From: Streptomyces canus
Lineage (GTDB): Bacteria > Actinomycetota > Actinomycetes > Streptomycetales > Streptomycetaceae
Direction of reading: 5' to 3'
NCBI RefSeq assembly: GCF_030816965.1
Contig: NZ_JAUSYQ010000002.1
Location: 8,918,001 to 8,982,000 of the forward strand
Length of the DNA: 64,000 nucleotides
Shown: piece by piece, positions 43,815 through 51,488 of the stretch
Layout of the letters: every line of letters starts with the position of its first letter
Position numbering within the stretch: position 1 is the first letter of the stretch
The notes under the pieces: model-generated
The model's database searches: none
Told to the model about the DNA's origin: nothing
What the model saw: only the letters and a program-made list of their open reading frames with translations
Position numbers and translations under genes: made by a program

Positions 43815-45955
43815 GGTGAGACTCCTTGTGCGCTTCGGGCCTCGGCACGGGCGACGCCTGCTCGGAAGCCGTTGAGGAGGTGGGAGACAGCGGGCTTGGC
43901 GGGCGGGGGTGTGGCGGAGTGGTCCTGCGCCGGAGCGAGCAGGCGGCCGGGAAGGACAAGGAGTGCGGACAGGCCGCCGCCGGTGGTGTCGAAGAGGTGG
44001 ACCTGCGCGCCTTCACCGAGGCGGTGGGCGAGCCGGCCGACGACGAGGTGGCCGAGGAACCGGGCGGGTGCAGCGAGGAGGGCTTCCTCGCCGGAGTCGG
44101 ACAGGCGGGCGTTGGCGCGTTCCTTGTCGGCTTCGGACATGCCGACGCCGTGGTCGACGACGGCGAAGCTGTACGTGTCGTCCTCGGCGTCGTACCAGCC
44201 GTGCACCTCGACCGGTTCGGTCGGTGGCGAGAAGGTCAGCCCGTTCTCGATGAGTTCGGCGAGGAGGTGGGCGACATCGGCGACGGCGTGCCCGCGCACC
44301 CGCACCGGCTCCACGGTCGCGATCAGGACCCGGCGGTACTGCTCCACCTCGGCGACGGCGGCCTGGACGACCTCCAGGCCGTCGGAGGGTGCTGCCGTGG
44401 GCCGCGGCGGATTCTGCCCGGCCAGGACCAGCAGGCTTTCGGCGTTGCGCCGCATACGGGTGGCGAGGTGGTCGAGCTCGAAGAGCTCGGCGAGGGCGTC
44501 CGGGTCGAGCTCCTGCCGTTCCAGGCGGGTGATGAGGCCGAGCTGGCGACGCACGAGGTTCTGGTTGCGGCGGCCGAGATTGGCGAGCGATTCGGTGGTG
44601 TTGCGGCGCAGACCGGCCTGCTGGGCGGCCAGATGGAGGGCGGTGCGTTCCACCTGCTGCAGGGACGCGGCGACCTCCGCGATCTCCGCCGGGCCGCCCA
44701 GCAGCCGTGCATCGGGGTTGTCCCGCGCGTCCGCCGACGGGAGAAGGTCCACAGGGTCCTGCGGAGACTGCTGGATACGGGCGACGGTTGCGGGCAGCCG
44801 GTTCCGCGCCACGTCGTGGGCGGCCTCGGCGAGTGCGCCGAGCGGGCGCGTGAGGGAACGTGAGGCGAAAGCGGCGAGGCCGCCCACGAGGGCGGCCATG
44901 AGCGTTCCCCCGACGAGATAAGCGGCGAGGCCCAGCTCGGCGTCGTGGCTGAGCCGGTCGGCCCGGTCCCGTACGTCGTCGCCGACCGACCGCTGGACGG
45001 CGTACAGATCGTCGACGAGTACGGTCATCGCGTCCCACCAGGTGCCGGCGTCGGCGCGCAGGGCGGAGCCGTCGGCGGCGCCTTCCGCCTGATTCTCGTA
45101 GGCGGTGGCGCGTTCGGCGTCCTCGGTGCCGAAGGCGTTCTCCAGGGCAGCGCGCTGGGGTGCGGTGGCGACCTGCCGGAAGCGGGCGAGGGCGGCGACG
45201 CGCGCGGCCCGCACCTCGGTGAAGGCCAGGTACTCGCGGCCGTGGAAGGAACCCTGGGCGAACACGCCGTTGAGGAGACCGCGTTCGAGAGCGACGGACT
45301 CCTTGGCTGCGGCCAGTTCCCGTAACGCCGCCAGGCCGTCGCTCAGTTGACGGTCGGCGCGCGTCGCGGTCTCCGCCACCGGATCGACGGCGTTGAGAGC
45401 GTCGACGGCGGCGGTGTAAAAGGCGAGGGTGCCGGTCCGGTCGGAGGTGTCCCTGTCAGCAGCGGTGTCCTTGTCGGCGGCGGCCCGGATTGCGGCGAGG
45501 CGCCGCAAGTGCCGCTGGATGACATCCTCTACGGCGCTTTCGGGGCGCATTGCGCGCAGCGCCGTGTCAACGCGCTTACGAGTAGCTGCGAGCGGTGTGC
45601 GGAACCTCTCCTCGCCGCCCAACAGGCCGTTCGTCAGGCCGCGTTCGCGTTGCAGCTGGTGTACCAACGCCTGGACCCGCAGGCTGAGGCCGACCTCGGC
45701 ACGGGTCGTCCGGGCGTCGCCGAGGGCCTCGGCGCGGCCGTAGACGGCCAGACCGGCCACGGCCAGCAGCAAGCAGATCGGAACCGTGATGACCACCGCC
45801 ACACGGCCTCTGATGCTGCGCCAGCCAGGCACCGGCCGGCGGCCGGGAGCCGTTCGGCCGCTGTGGCTACGCCCTGAACTGCCCCTGTCGGGACTGCCCT
45901 TGCCGATTGTGCCGAGCCTGCCGAGTAACGGCCGAGATGGCGTCCACACCCTCAT
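43811..45955 (-). CDS. Nitrate/nitrite-sensing-type histidine kinase-like protein (CvnA-like)
   Basis: 714 aa. Membrane helix near residues 38-60 (VAVVITVPICLLLAVAGLAVY), a NIT-type extracytoplasmic sensor (LQRERGLTNGLLGG), second helix near 340, HAMP region, a dimerisation segment (RNQNLVRRQLGLITRLERQ ... LDHLATRMRRNAESLLVLAG) and an ATPase domain with ELIENGLTFSPP and VDHGVGMS. The N box carries a Glu-Asn pair, so ATP binding is likely. ATG 45955 follows a TAGTTT -10 box by seven bases (leaderless). Co-translated with the roadblock gene. Confidence 0.9.
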   Translation of the reverse strand: MRVWTPSRPLLGRLGTIGKGSPDRGSSGRSHSGRTAPGRRPVPGWRSIRGRVAVVITVPICLLLAVAGLAVYGRAEALGDARTTRAEVGLSLRVQALVHQLQRERGLTNGLLGGEERFRTPLAATRKRVDTALRAMRPESAVEDVIQRHLRRLAAIRAAADKDTAADRDTSDRTGTLAFYTAAVDALNAVDPVAETATRADRQLSDGLAALRELAAAKESVALERGLLNGVFAQGSFHGREYLAFTEVRAARVAALARFRQVATAPQRAALENAFGTEDAERATAYENQAEGAADGSALRADAGTWWDAMTVLVDDLYAVQRSVGDDVRDRADRLSHDAELGLAAYLVGGTLMAALVGGLAAFASRSLTRPLGALAEAAHDVARNRLPATVARIQQSPQDPVDLLPSADARDNPDARLLGGPAEIAEVAASLQQVERTALHLAAQQAGLRRNTTESLANLGRRNQNLVRRQLGLITRLERQELDPDALAELFELDHLATRMRRNAESLLVLAGQNPPRPTAAPSDGLEVVQAAVAEVEQYRRVLIATVEPVRVRGHAVADVAHLLAELIENGLTFSPPTEPVEVHGWYDAEDDTYSFAVVDHGVGMSEADKERANARLSDSGEEALLAAPARFLGHLVVGRLAHRLGEGAQVHLFDTTGGGLSALLVLPGRLLAPAQDHSATPPPAKPAVSHLLNGFRAGVARAEARSAQGVSP

Positions 45956-46293
45956 GGGCACGAAACTAGCGCGACTGCCGTAGCGGCCGGTTTCCGACCT
46001 GTTAGCCCCTGTGGGAACTTCAGTTGCGCCGCCCTCACACCGCAGGCCAGGAGAGTGTGACCGTGCAGGACAGGACAGGTGCTCGGCGTCAGAGGCAAGC
46101 GGTGTCGGCACCGCCCTCTGCCCGACGCATCGGGGCGTGGTCGCTTACTGCAGGGCCCGGCTTGGTCAGCGGGAGTGTTCGCCGGCTCGTTGTGCATCCA
46201 CGGCCCGATCGGACGGGAAGCCCCGCGAACATGCGAGAACTGCGGAGGGGTGTTTTCCCGGGCCGGGCACCCTACAGTCGACGTTTCCGCAGG
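45956..46293. other. Intergenic region between kinase and phosphatase genes
   Basis: The minus-strand -10 box TAGTTT of the kinase lies at 45968-45963. The rest is open in several frames but contains nothing I can recognise as a gene; a short CENCGG-like reading at 46228-46245 has no support. Confidence 0.35.
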
Positions 46294-47487
46294 TCAAAGT
46301 GGCGCGACCGGCGTCCGACACCGCTTCGGGAACGGCGCTTCGCTTGCGGAAGCGGCCGGTTTGCGGAGCAGGAGCAGCGCCGCGTCGTCGTGCAGTCGGC
46401 CGCCCACATGCGCCAGAAGTTCGTCATGGAGCGCCGTGAGGGTGTCGGCCGGCTCGACGGACAAGTGGCGGGCCAGCCCTTCGGCGAGCGGGTAGAACTC
46501 ACGGCTGTGGTTGCGGGCCTCGGTGACCCCATCGGTGTAGAGCAGCAGTTGATCCCCGTCGGCGAAAGCGAGCACCTGGAGGCTGGGGGTTTCGTCGGTG
46601 AGGGCGCGCAGCCCGAGGGGCGGGGCCGGATGGGCGGGCTCCACCGCCACGACGGTGCCGGATTCGCGCACCAGCAGCGGAGGCGCGTGACCACAGTTGA
46701 CCACCTCCAGATGGCCTGCGCGCGGGTACCCGGCGACCACGGCGGTGACGAAGTCGTCAACACCAAGGTTGCGCGCGAGGCTCCGCTCGATCCTGCCGAC
46801 GACGGCGAGGAGATCGGGCTCGTCGTAGGCGGCCTCTCGGAAGACACCGAGTACGAGTGCGGCGGTCCCCACGGCCGGCAGCCCCTTGCCGCGCACATCG
46901 CCGACTATCAGCCTGACCCCGTACGGGGTGGGCACCAGCGCGTAGAGATCCCCGCCGATACGGGCCTCCGCCGCCGCGGCGCTGTAGCGGACGGCCACCT
47001 GGAACGGACCGACTGTCGCCGGTACGGGCTTGAGGAGCGCATGCTGGGCGGCCTCCGCGACCGAGCGGACGGCCGCGAGCACCCGTTCACGACGCCCGCG
47101 CAACGCGCTGGCGAGGCCACTCGCCAGCGTGACGGCCGCCAGGGCGGACAGTACCGCCGTCAGCTCATGTCCCGGAACGCCGTCCGCGGTTCCGAGCGTC
47201 GCCCCCAGTACCGCGGCGAGAAGGCCGACACAGAGGACTCCGCGCGGCCCGCCGGTGGTGGCGGCCAGCGCGGGTCCGGCCGCGAGCAGTGGCAGCCAGA
47301 TCGTCCCTGCTCCGCACACGACGTCGATGAGGACGATGACGGAGACGATCAGCACGGGCAGTGCGGGTGTACCGGCGGCCAACTGTGCGACGGCACGTTT
47401 CCGGGTCGCCGACCCGGGACCGGCCACTCGGTTCCTGAACGGCCGAATCAGCCATGGGTCGCCGCCGTGGTTTCGAACCTGACTCAT
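46294..47487 (-). CDS. PP2C/SpoIIE-type membrane phosphatase
   Basis: 397 aa. Three or four membrane segments (residues 45-125) then a SpoIIE-type Ser/Thr phosphatase domain: EARIGGDLYALVPTPYGVRLIVGDVRGKGLPAV with the metal-binding Asp, FVTAVVAGYPRAGHLEVVNCGHAPPLL, LLLYTDGVTEARN and HDDAALLLLR. Such proteins act on anti-sigma-factor antagonists. ATG 47487; the ribosome binding site is weak. Next to the sensor and roadblock genes. Confidence 0.92.
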   Translation of the reverse strand: MSQVRNHGGDPWLIRPFRNRVAGPGSATRKRAVAQLAAGTPALPVLIVSVIVLIDVVCGAGTIWLPLLAAGPALAATTGGPRGVLCVGLLAAVLGATLGTADGVPGHELTAVLSALAAVTLASGLASALRGRRERVLAAVRSVAEAAQHALLKPVPATVGPFQVAVRYSAAAAEARIGGDLYALVPTPYGVRLIVGDVRGKGLPAVGTAALVLGVFREAAYDEPDLLAVVGRIERSLARNLGVDDFVTAVVAGYPRAGHLEVVNCGHAPPLLVRESGTVVAVEPAHPAPPLGLRALTDETPSLQVLAFADGDQLLLYTDGVTEARNHSREFYPLAEGLARHLSVEPADTLTALHDELLAHVGGRLHDDAALLLLRKPAASASEAPFPKRCRTPVAPL

Positions 47488-47582
47488 GCTTCGTCTGTAG
47501 TCCTCACCTTGTGCGGGAGCTGCTGAAATGTCTCTTTCATCCAGGAAAGAGGTATGGCTCGGGCGCCACAAGGAGGGGATTT

Positions 47583-48344
47583 TCAGATAGTGAGCGAGAG
47601 ACCCCTGGTCACGCGACTCGCGGCCGGGATCAGCCGCGCCAGGATCTCCTCGAGTCGTGAGAGCCGGTCCGCCCGCAGTGAGACGCCGAGCGAGCCGAGT
47701 GTGTCCCCGTTGTAGACGGGCACGGCGACACAGACCGTACCGAGGGCATACTCCTCCATGTCCGTGACGGCCGGGGCCACGGGTGAGGAGTCGAGTCTCC
47801 GGAGCAGTTCCGGACGGCTGGTGATGGTCCGTGGTGTGAGGTCGGCGAGGGGGTGCCGGGAGAGGTAGTCCTTGCGTGAGGCGTCATCCAGTTCTCGCAG
47901 CACGGACTTGCCCAACGCGGTGGCGTGCCCCGCGTCCTCGAATCCTACCCAGAGGTCGACGCGGGGCGCCTGGGGGCCGTCGACGATCTCGGCGACTCGA
48001 ATCTCGCCCTCCTCGTAGAAGGTGAGGTAGGCGGCGGTCGCGAGCTCGTCCCGCAGAGCGGCGAGCGTGGGGCGGACGCGGCTGAGCAACACCTGCCCGC
48101 GGCCCGTGGTGTGCAGCGTCTGCAACTTGTCGCCCAGGACGAACCCGCCGTCGTCCAGCTTCCGTATGTATCCGTCGTGGACCAGCGTCCGCAGCAGGTG
48201 ATAGGCGGTGCCCAGGGGCAGTCCCGTCTCACGTGCCAGTTTCTTCGCCGGCGCACCGTTCTCGTGCGCGCTCACCGCCTCCAGCAGGCGGAGGGCACGC
48301 TGCACGGAAGTGATGAGCGTAGGGCCACCGTCGTGAGCACCCAT
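47583..48344 (-). CDS. IclR-family regulator
   Basis: 253 aa. N-terminal winged helix (SVQRALRLLEAVSAHENGAPAKKLARETGLPLGTAYHLLRTLVHDGYI) and a C-terminal IclR effector domain (EYALGTVCVAVPVYNGDTLGSLGVSL). ATG 48344 gives the family N-terminus. Its target is not evident, since the neighbours are unrelated. Confidence 0.92.
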   Translation of the reverse strand: MGAHDGGPTLITSVQRALRLLEAVSAHENGAPAKKLARETGLPLGTAYHLLRTLVHDGYIRKLDDGGFVLGDKLQTLHTTGRGQVLLSRVRPTLAALRDELATAAYLTFYEEGEIRVAEIVDGPQAPRVDLWVGFEDAGHATALGKSVLRELDDASRKDYLSRHPLADLTPRTITSRPELLRRLDSSPVAPAVTDMEEYALGTVCVAVPVYNGDTLGSLGVSLRADRLSRLEEILARLIPAASRVTRGLSLTI

Positions 48345-48429
48345 ACGACCAGCGTGCGCCGAGCACACGACGCAGGCAAGGCGCGCTCCTTCTCGGCTTG
48401 CCGCCGCATCGACGTGCTGCACGGTAAGG

Positions 48430-48503
48430 GCGGGGCCCTAGCGCAGAGGCAGGCGCATCGGCTCCGGATCCGGAACACGCTGGTTCGAACCAGCCGCCCC
48501 GCC
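48430..48503 (+). tRNA. Fourth tRNA-like sequence, anticodon unclear
   Basis: Acceptor GCGGGGC/GCCCCGC (48430-48436 with 48496-48502, perfect), the same D arm GCGC-AGAGGCAG-GCGC (48441-48456), and T arm GCTGG-TTCGAAC-CAGCC (perfect). Four instead of two bases separate acceptor and D arm, and the anticodon arm (palindrome TCCGGATCCGGA, 48463-48474) does not form a normal 5-pair stem with a 7-base loop. Probably a tRNA pseudogene or tRNA-like RNA. Confidence 0.5.
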
Positions 48504-48542
48504 CCCTTTCCGGCAGGGTCAGGCGCTCGCGCCCGCTCGCGC

Positions 48543-48939
48543 CCGCCCTCATGATCGGCTCCGGCGCCGTTCCGTGGAACGTGTCGAGGAGCTGCGCCGG
48601 CACCGCTCAGGCCTCCTCGCGGTCGCCCAGGTGCTCGCGCACGACGGGGCGCAGGGCGTCCTCGGCGTCGCGTACGCGCGCGGGGAACATCACCTGGCCC
48701 AGGGGCAGCACCTTCAGCAGCTGCGCGGCGGGTCCGTGCGCGGTCCCGTACGCACCGGGGCCGGCCAGGACGCCGGCCTGCCGGACCCGGTGGGTGAACT
48801 TGGGGTGGCTGCCGAACTGCGCGCGCAACGCCGGCGGGCAGTCCTGGCGTACGGCCAGGGCCCAGCGGGCGTACCTGGGCAACGGCCGCTCGCGGTCGGC
48901 CGCGGTGACCGTCTGCCAGTCGCGGCCTCCCAGCACCAT
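48543..48939 (-). pseudogene. C-terminal fragment of a conserved protein with in-frame stop
   Basis: Minus-strand reading from ATG 48939: MVLGGRDWQTVTAADRERPL ... PLGQVMFPARVRDAEDALRP ... HLGDREEA, then TGA at 48609-48607, then in the same frame AVPAQLLDTFHGTAPEPI. The second part reads as the natural continuation, where TGG (Trp) probably became TGA. The N-terminal part of the protein is missing. I recall this ending from larger Streptomyces proteins of unknown function. Confidence 0.5.
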
Positions 48940-49057
48940 GGACGCCGCGCTTCTGGCCGGCCCATGGCGGTGGCAGCACGCCAACGTGCATGGCCGCACG
49001 ATGACCCAGGCGGCGGGCGGCCCGCACCGGCTATTCGGCAGACCGGCCGGATCGGCG

Positions 49058-50038
49058 TCAGGCCCCTGCCGCGCGAGCCACCATCCGCGCCTTGCGCGCC
49101 GCCAGCTTCTCGTCGAACTTCAGGGCCTCCGCGTCCAGCCCGCCCATGTACAGACCGAGTTCGTCCTGCGCCTTCTGGCCCTCGGGGCCGAGGCCGTCGA
49201 TCTCCATGACCTTCAGGAAGCGCAGGACGGGCTGCAGGACGTCGTCGTGGTGGATGCGCATGTTGTAGATCTCGCCGATCGCCATCTGCGCGGCGGCCCG
49301 CTCGAAGCCGGGCATGCCGTGGCCGGGCATCCGGAAGTTCACGATGACGTCGCGCACCGCCATCATCGTCAGGTCGGGCGCCAGCTCGAAGGTCGCCTTC
49401 AGCAGGTTCCGGTAGAAGACCATGTGCAGGTTCTCGTCGGTGGCGATGCGCGCCAGCATGCGGTCGCAGACCGGGTCGCCGGACTGGTGGCCGGTGTTGC
49501 GGTGCGAGACGCGGGTCGCGAGCTCCTGGAAGGAGACGTAGGCCACGGAGTGCAGCATCGAGTGGCGGTTGTCCGACTCGAAGCCCTCGCTCATGTGGGC
49601 CATCCGGAACTGCTCCAGCTTGTCCGGGTCCACCGCGCGCGAGGCGAGCAGATAGTCGCGCATCACGATGCCGTGCCGGCCCTCCTCGGCGGTCCAGCGG
49701 TGCACCCAGGTGCCCCAGGCGCCGTCGCGGCCGAAGAGCGAGGCGATCTCGTGGTGGTAGCTGGGGAGGTTGTCCTCCGTGAGGAGGTTCACGACGAGGG
49801 CGATCCGGCCGATCTCGGTGACCTTGGACTGGCCCTTCTCCCAGGCCTCGCCGTCCTCGAAGAAACCGGGGAAGTTGCGGCCGTCGCTCCACGGGACGTA
49901 CTCGTGCGGCATCCAGTCCTTGGTGACCTTCAGATGCCGGTTGAGTTCGGTCTCGACCACTTCCTCCAGCGCGTACAGCAGTCGCGCGTCGGTCCAGGCG
50001 GAGGACGGGCTGCCGAGGTGAGGGGAAGTGATCGTCAC
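49058..50038 (-). CDS. Acyl-ACP desaturase (DesA family)
   Basis: 326 aa stearoyl-ACP 9-desaturase family protein. Di-iron motifs EEGRH (WTAEEGRHGIVMRDYL) and DENLH (RIATDENLHMVFYR), with the first Glu in TEDNLPSYHHE. It inserts a double bond into acyl-ACP or acyl-CoA. GTG 50038 after GGAG. Three tandem palindromes upstream suggest control by a fatty-acid-responsive TetR/DesT-like repressor. Confidence 0.93.
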   Translation of the reverse strand: MTITSPHLGSPSSAWTDARLLYALEEVVETELNRHLKVTKDWMPHEYVPWSDGRNFPGFFEDGEAWEKGQSKVTEIGRIALVVNLLTEDNLPSYHHEIASLFGRDGAWGTWVHRWTAEEGRHGIVMRDYLLASRAVDPDKLEQFRMAHMSEGFESDNRHSMLHSVAYVSFQELATRVSHRNTGHQSGDPVCDRMLARIATDENLHMVFYRNLLKATFELAPDLTMMAVRDVIVNFRMPGHGMPGFERAAAQMAIGEIYNMRIHHDDVLQPVLRFLKVMEIDGLGPEGQKAQDELGLYMGGLDAEALKFDEKLAARKARMVARAAGA

Positions 50039-50094
50039 AGGTACTCCAGAGGGACGCGGCGAACAATTGAGGGGATCGGCGAGCGGGCCGGGAA

Positions 50095-50140
50095 CCTACG
50101 GAATCGTAGGCTACGAAACCGTAGGTTACGAGACCGTAGG
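50095..50140. promoter_or_regulatory. Three tandem YTACG-N4-CGTAG operators
   Basis: CTACG-GAAT-CGTAG (50096-50109), CTACG-AAAC-CGTAG (50111-50124) and TTACG-AGAC-CGTAG (50126-50139) repeat with a 15-base period, 57-100 bases before the desaturase start. Confidence 0.8.
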
Positions 50141-50192
50141 TTAAGCGCGCCGTAAAGACCCCTGATCAGCGGTGTTCCCCGGGTATGACAAG

Positions 50193-50221
50193 CGGCCCCG
50201 GGAACCGCAGGTCCGGGGCCG
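50193..50221 (-). terminator. Terminator after dimethylargininase
   Basis: CGGCCCCGG (50193-50201) pairs with CCGGGGCCG (50213-50221). It lies 22 bases beyond the stop of the minus-strand gene ending at 50243. Confidence 0.7.
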
Positions 50222-50242
50222 TGGAATGCCGCGCGTGCCCGA

Positions 50243-51019
50243 TCAGGCATACAGGTCCCGCAGCCGAACTGAGAGACACGTCACACATCCTTCGAGCTTC
50301 TCGAACTCGCTGATGTCCACCACAACCGGTTCGAAACCGAGGTCGGTGAGCAGCTCCGCCGTCTTCGGCGCGCTCGCCGCCATGAGCAGCTTGGGGCCGC
50401 CCAGGAGGACGACGTGGGCGCCGGCCTCCTCGGGCACGGACAGGAAGCGCGGGAAGAGCGCGGGCCGGTCCACCTTGGGGATGTGCCCGATGACGGTTCC
50501 GTCGGGCAGCGCGGTGACCGCCGACTTCAGGTGCAGCACCTTGTTCACCGGTACGGCGACGACCTGGGCCCCGAGCGGCTCGAAGGCGGCCCGCAGCTGC
50601 TGGACGCCGGCCGCGTTGGTACGCCCGCCCCGGCCGACGTAGATCGTGTCGCCGATCTTCAGCACGTCGCCGCCGTCCAGGGTGCCCGGCTCCCAGATCC
50701 AGTTCACCGAGCAGCCCAGGCGCGCCACGGCCTCCTCGACGCCGATGGTCTCCTCGCGCCGGGACTCCGCGCCGGAGCGGGCGATCAGCGCGACGTTCTT
50801 GTACATGACCACGGTGTCCTCGACGAACACCGAGTCCGGGCAGTCGTCCTCCGGGTCCACCTCGACGGTCTCCCAGCCGTGCGCGCGCAGGGCCTCGACA
50901 TACGTCTCCCACTGTTCGAGCGCGAGGTCGACGTCGACCTTCTCCCGCTCGACGTGCGTCACCAGACCTTCGGCGAGGCGCGGACTGGGGCGGCGGACGA
51001 GGGCCTTCTTGCTGGGCAC
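50243..51019 (-). CDS. ddaH: Dimethylargininase (DDAH)
   Basis: 258 aa of the guanidino-group-modifying superfamily. Substrate/catalytic regions DCPDSVFVEDT, PGTLDGGDVLKIG, His in KVLHLKSAVTAL and the C-terminal nucleophile Cys in LEGCVTCLSV (residue about 247). It hydrolyses dimethylarginine to citrulline and dimethylamine. GTG 51019 with GGAG eight bases upstream. A terminator separates it from the desaturase promoter. Confidence 0.9.
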   Translation of the reverse strand: MPSKKALVRRPSPRLAEGLVTHVEREKVDVDLALEQWETYVEALRAHGWETVEVDPEDDCPDSVFVEDTVVMYKNVALIARSGAESRREETIGVEEAVARLGCSVNWIWEPGTLDGGDVLKIGDTIYVGRGGRTNAAGVQQLRAAFEPLGAQVVAVPVNKVLHLKSAVTALPDGTVIGHIPKVDRPALFPRFLSVPEEAGAHVVLLGGPKLLMAASAPKTAELLTDLGFEPVVVDISEFEKLEGCVTCLSVRLRDLYA

Positions 51020-51148
51020 GAGGGGAACTCCGTATCGGCGGGACAGGGACGGCACCGTGACGGGCGCCGGTCAGCCATCATGCAGCGCCGGTCCGTGTCG
51101 ACAAAACCCCCGTAGTCAGGCTGTGGCCCTCCTGAGACGCTCCACGGC

Positions 51149-51418
51149 TCACGAGCGCCGCCGCGCCTCACGCGCGCGTGCCGCCTCGTGGGCCTCACGC
51201 AGCAGTCGTACGACGGTCCCGGTCCTCCGCTCGCCCGGATTCACGACGCAGATCCAGCCGAGGGGGCCGTAGACCGGGTGCGGCAGCACCACGTCGGCCG
51301 CCGCGAGGTCGTAACGCCCCCCGAGGAGTTCCGGAAGCGCCGTACGGCCGACATGGACGTTGACCCGCCGGCGGCCCGGGGGGTCGAGGTCGGACGCGCT
51401 GTCGTCGGGGTGGTTCAC
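51149..51418 (-). pseudogene. DUF6194-like fragment, N-terminus missing
   Basis: Reading from GTG 51418: VNHPDDSASDLDPPGRRRVN then VVLPHPVYGPLGWICVVNPG and a helix rich in Arg/Ala. This matches the C-terminal two thirds of a Streptomyces DUF6194-type protein (usually about 150 aa). The first 60 residues are missing; the adjacent ABC-F gene ends at 51489. It may be a short functional gene of 89 aa, but truncation is more likely. Confidence 0.5.
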
Positions 51419-51488
51419 GCGCCCGCCCGGAGCGTGGCGCTGCTCCGGGCGGGCGCGGATCGGGCGGCCGTCGTCACGGCCGTGGACG

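Noticed and set aside
46024..46290. Small plus-strand gene with a CENCGG zinc-finger-like reading
   Set aside because: No ribosome binding site, overlaps in shifting frames, and no recognisable family.
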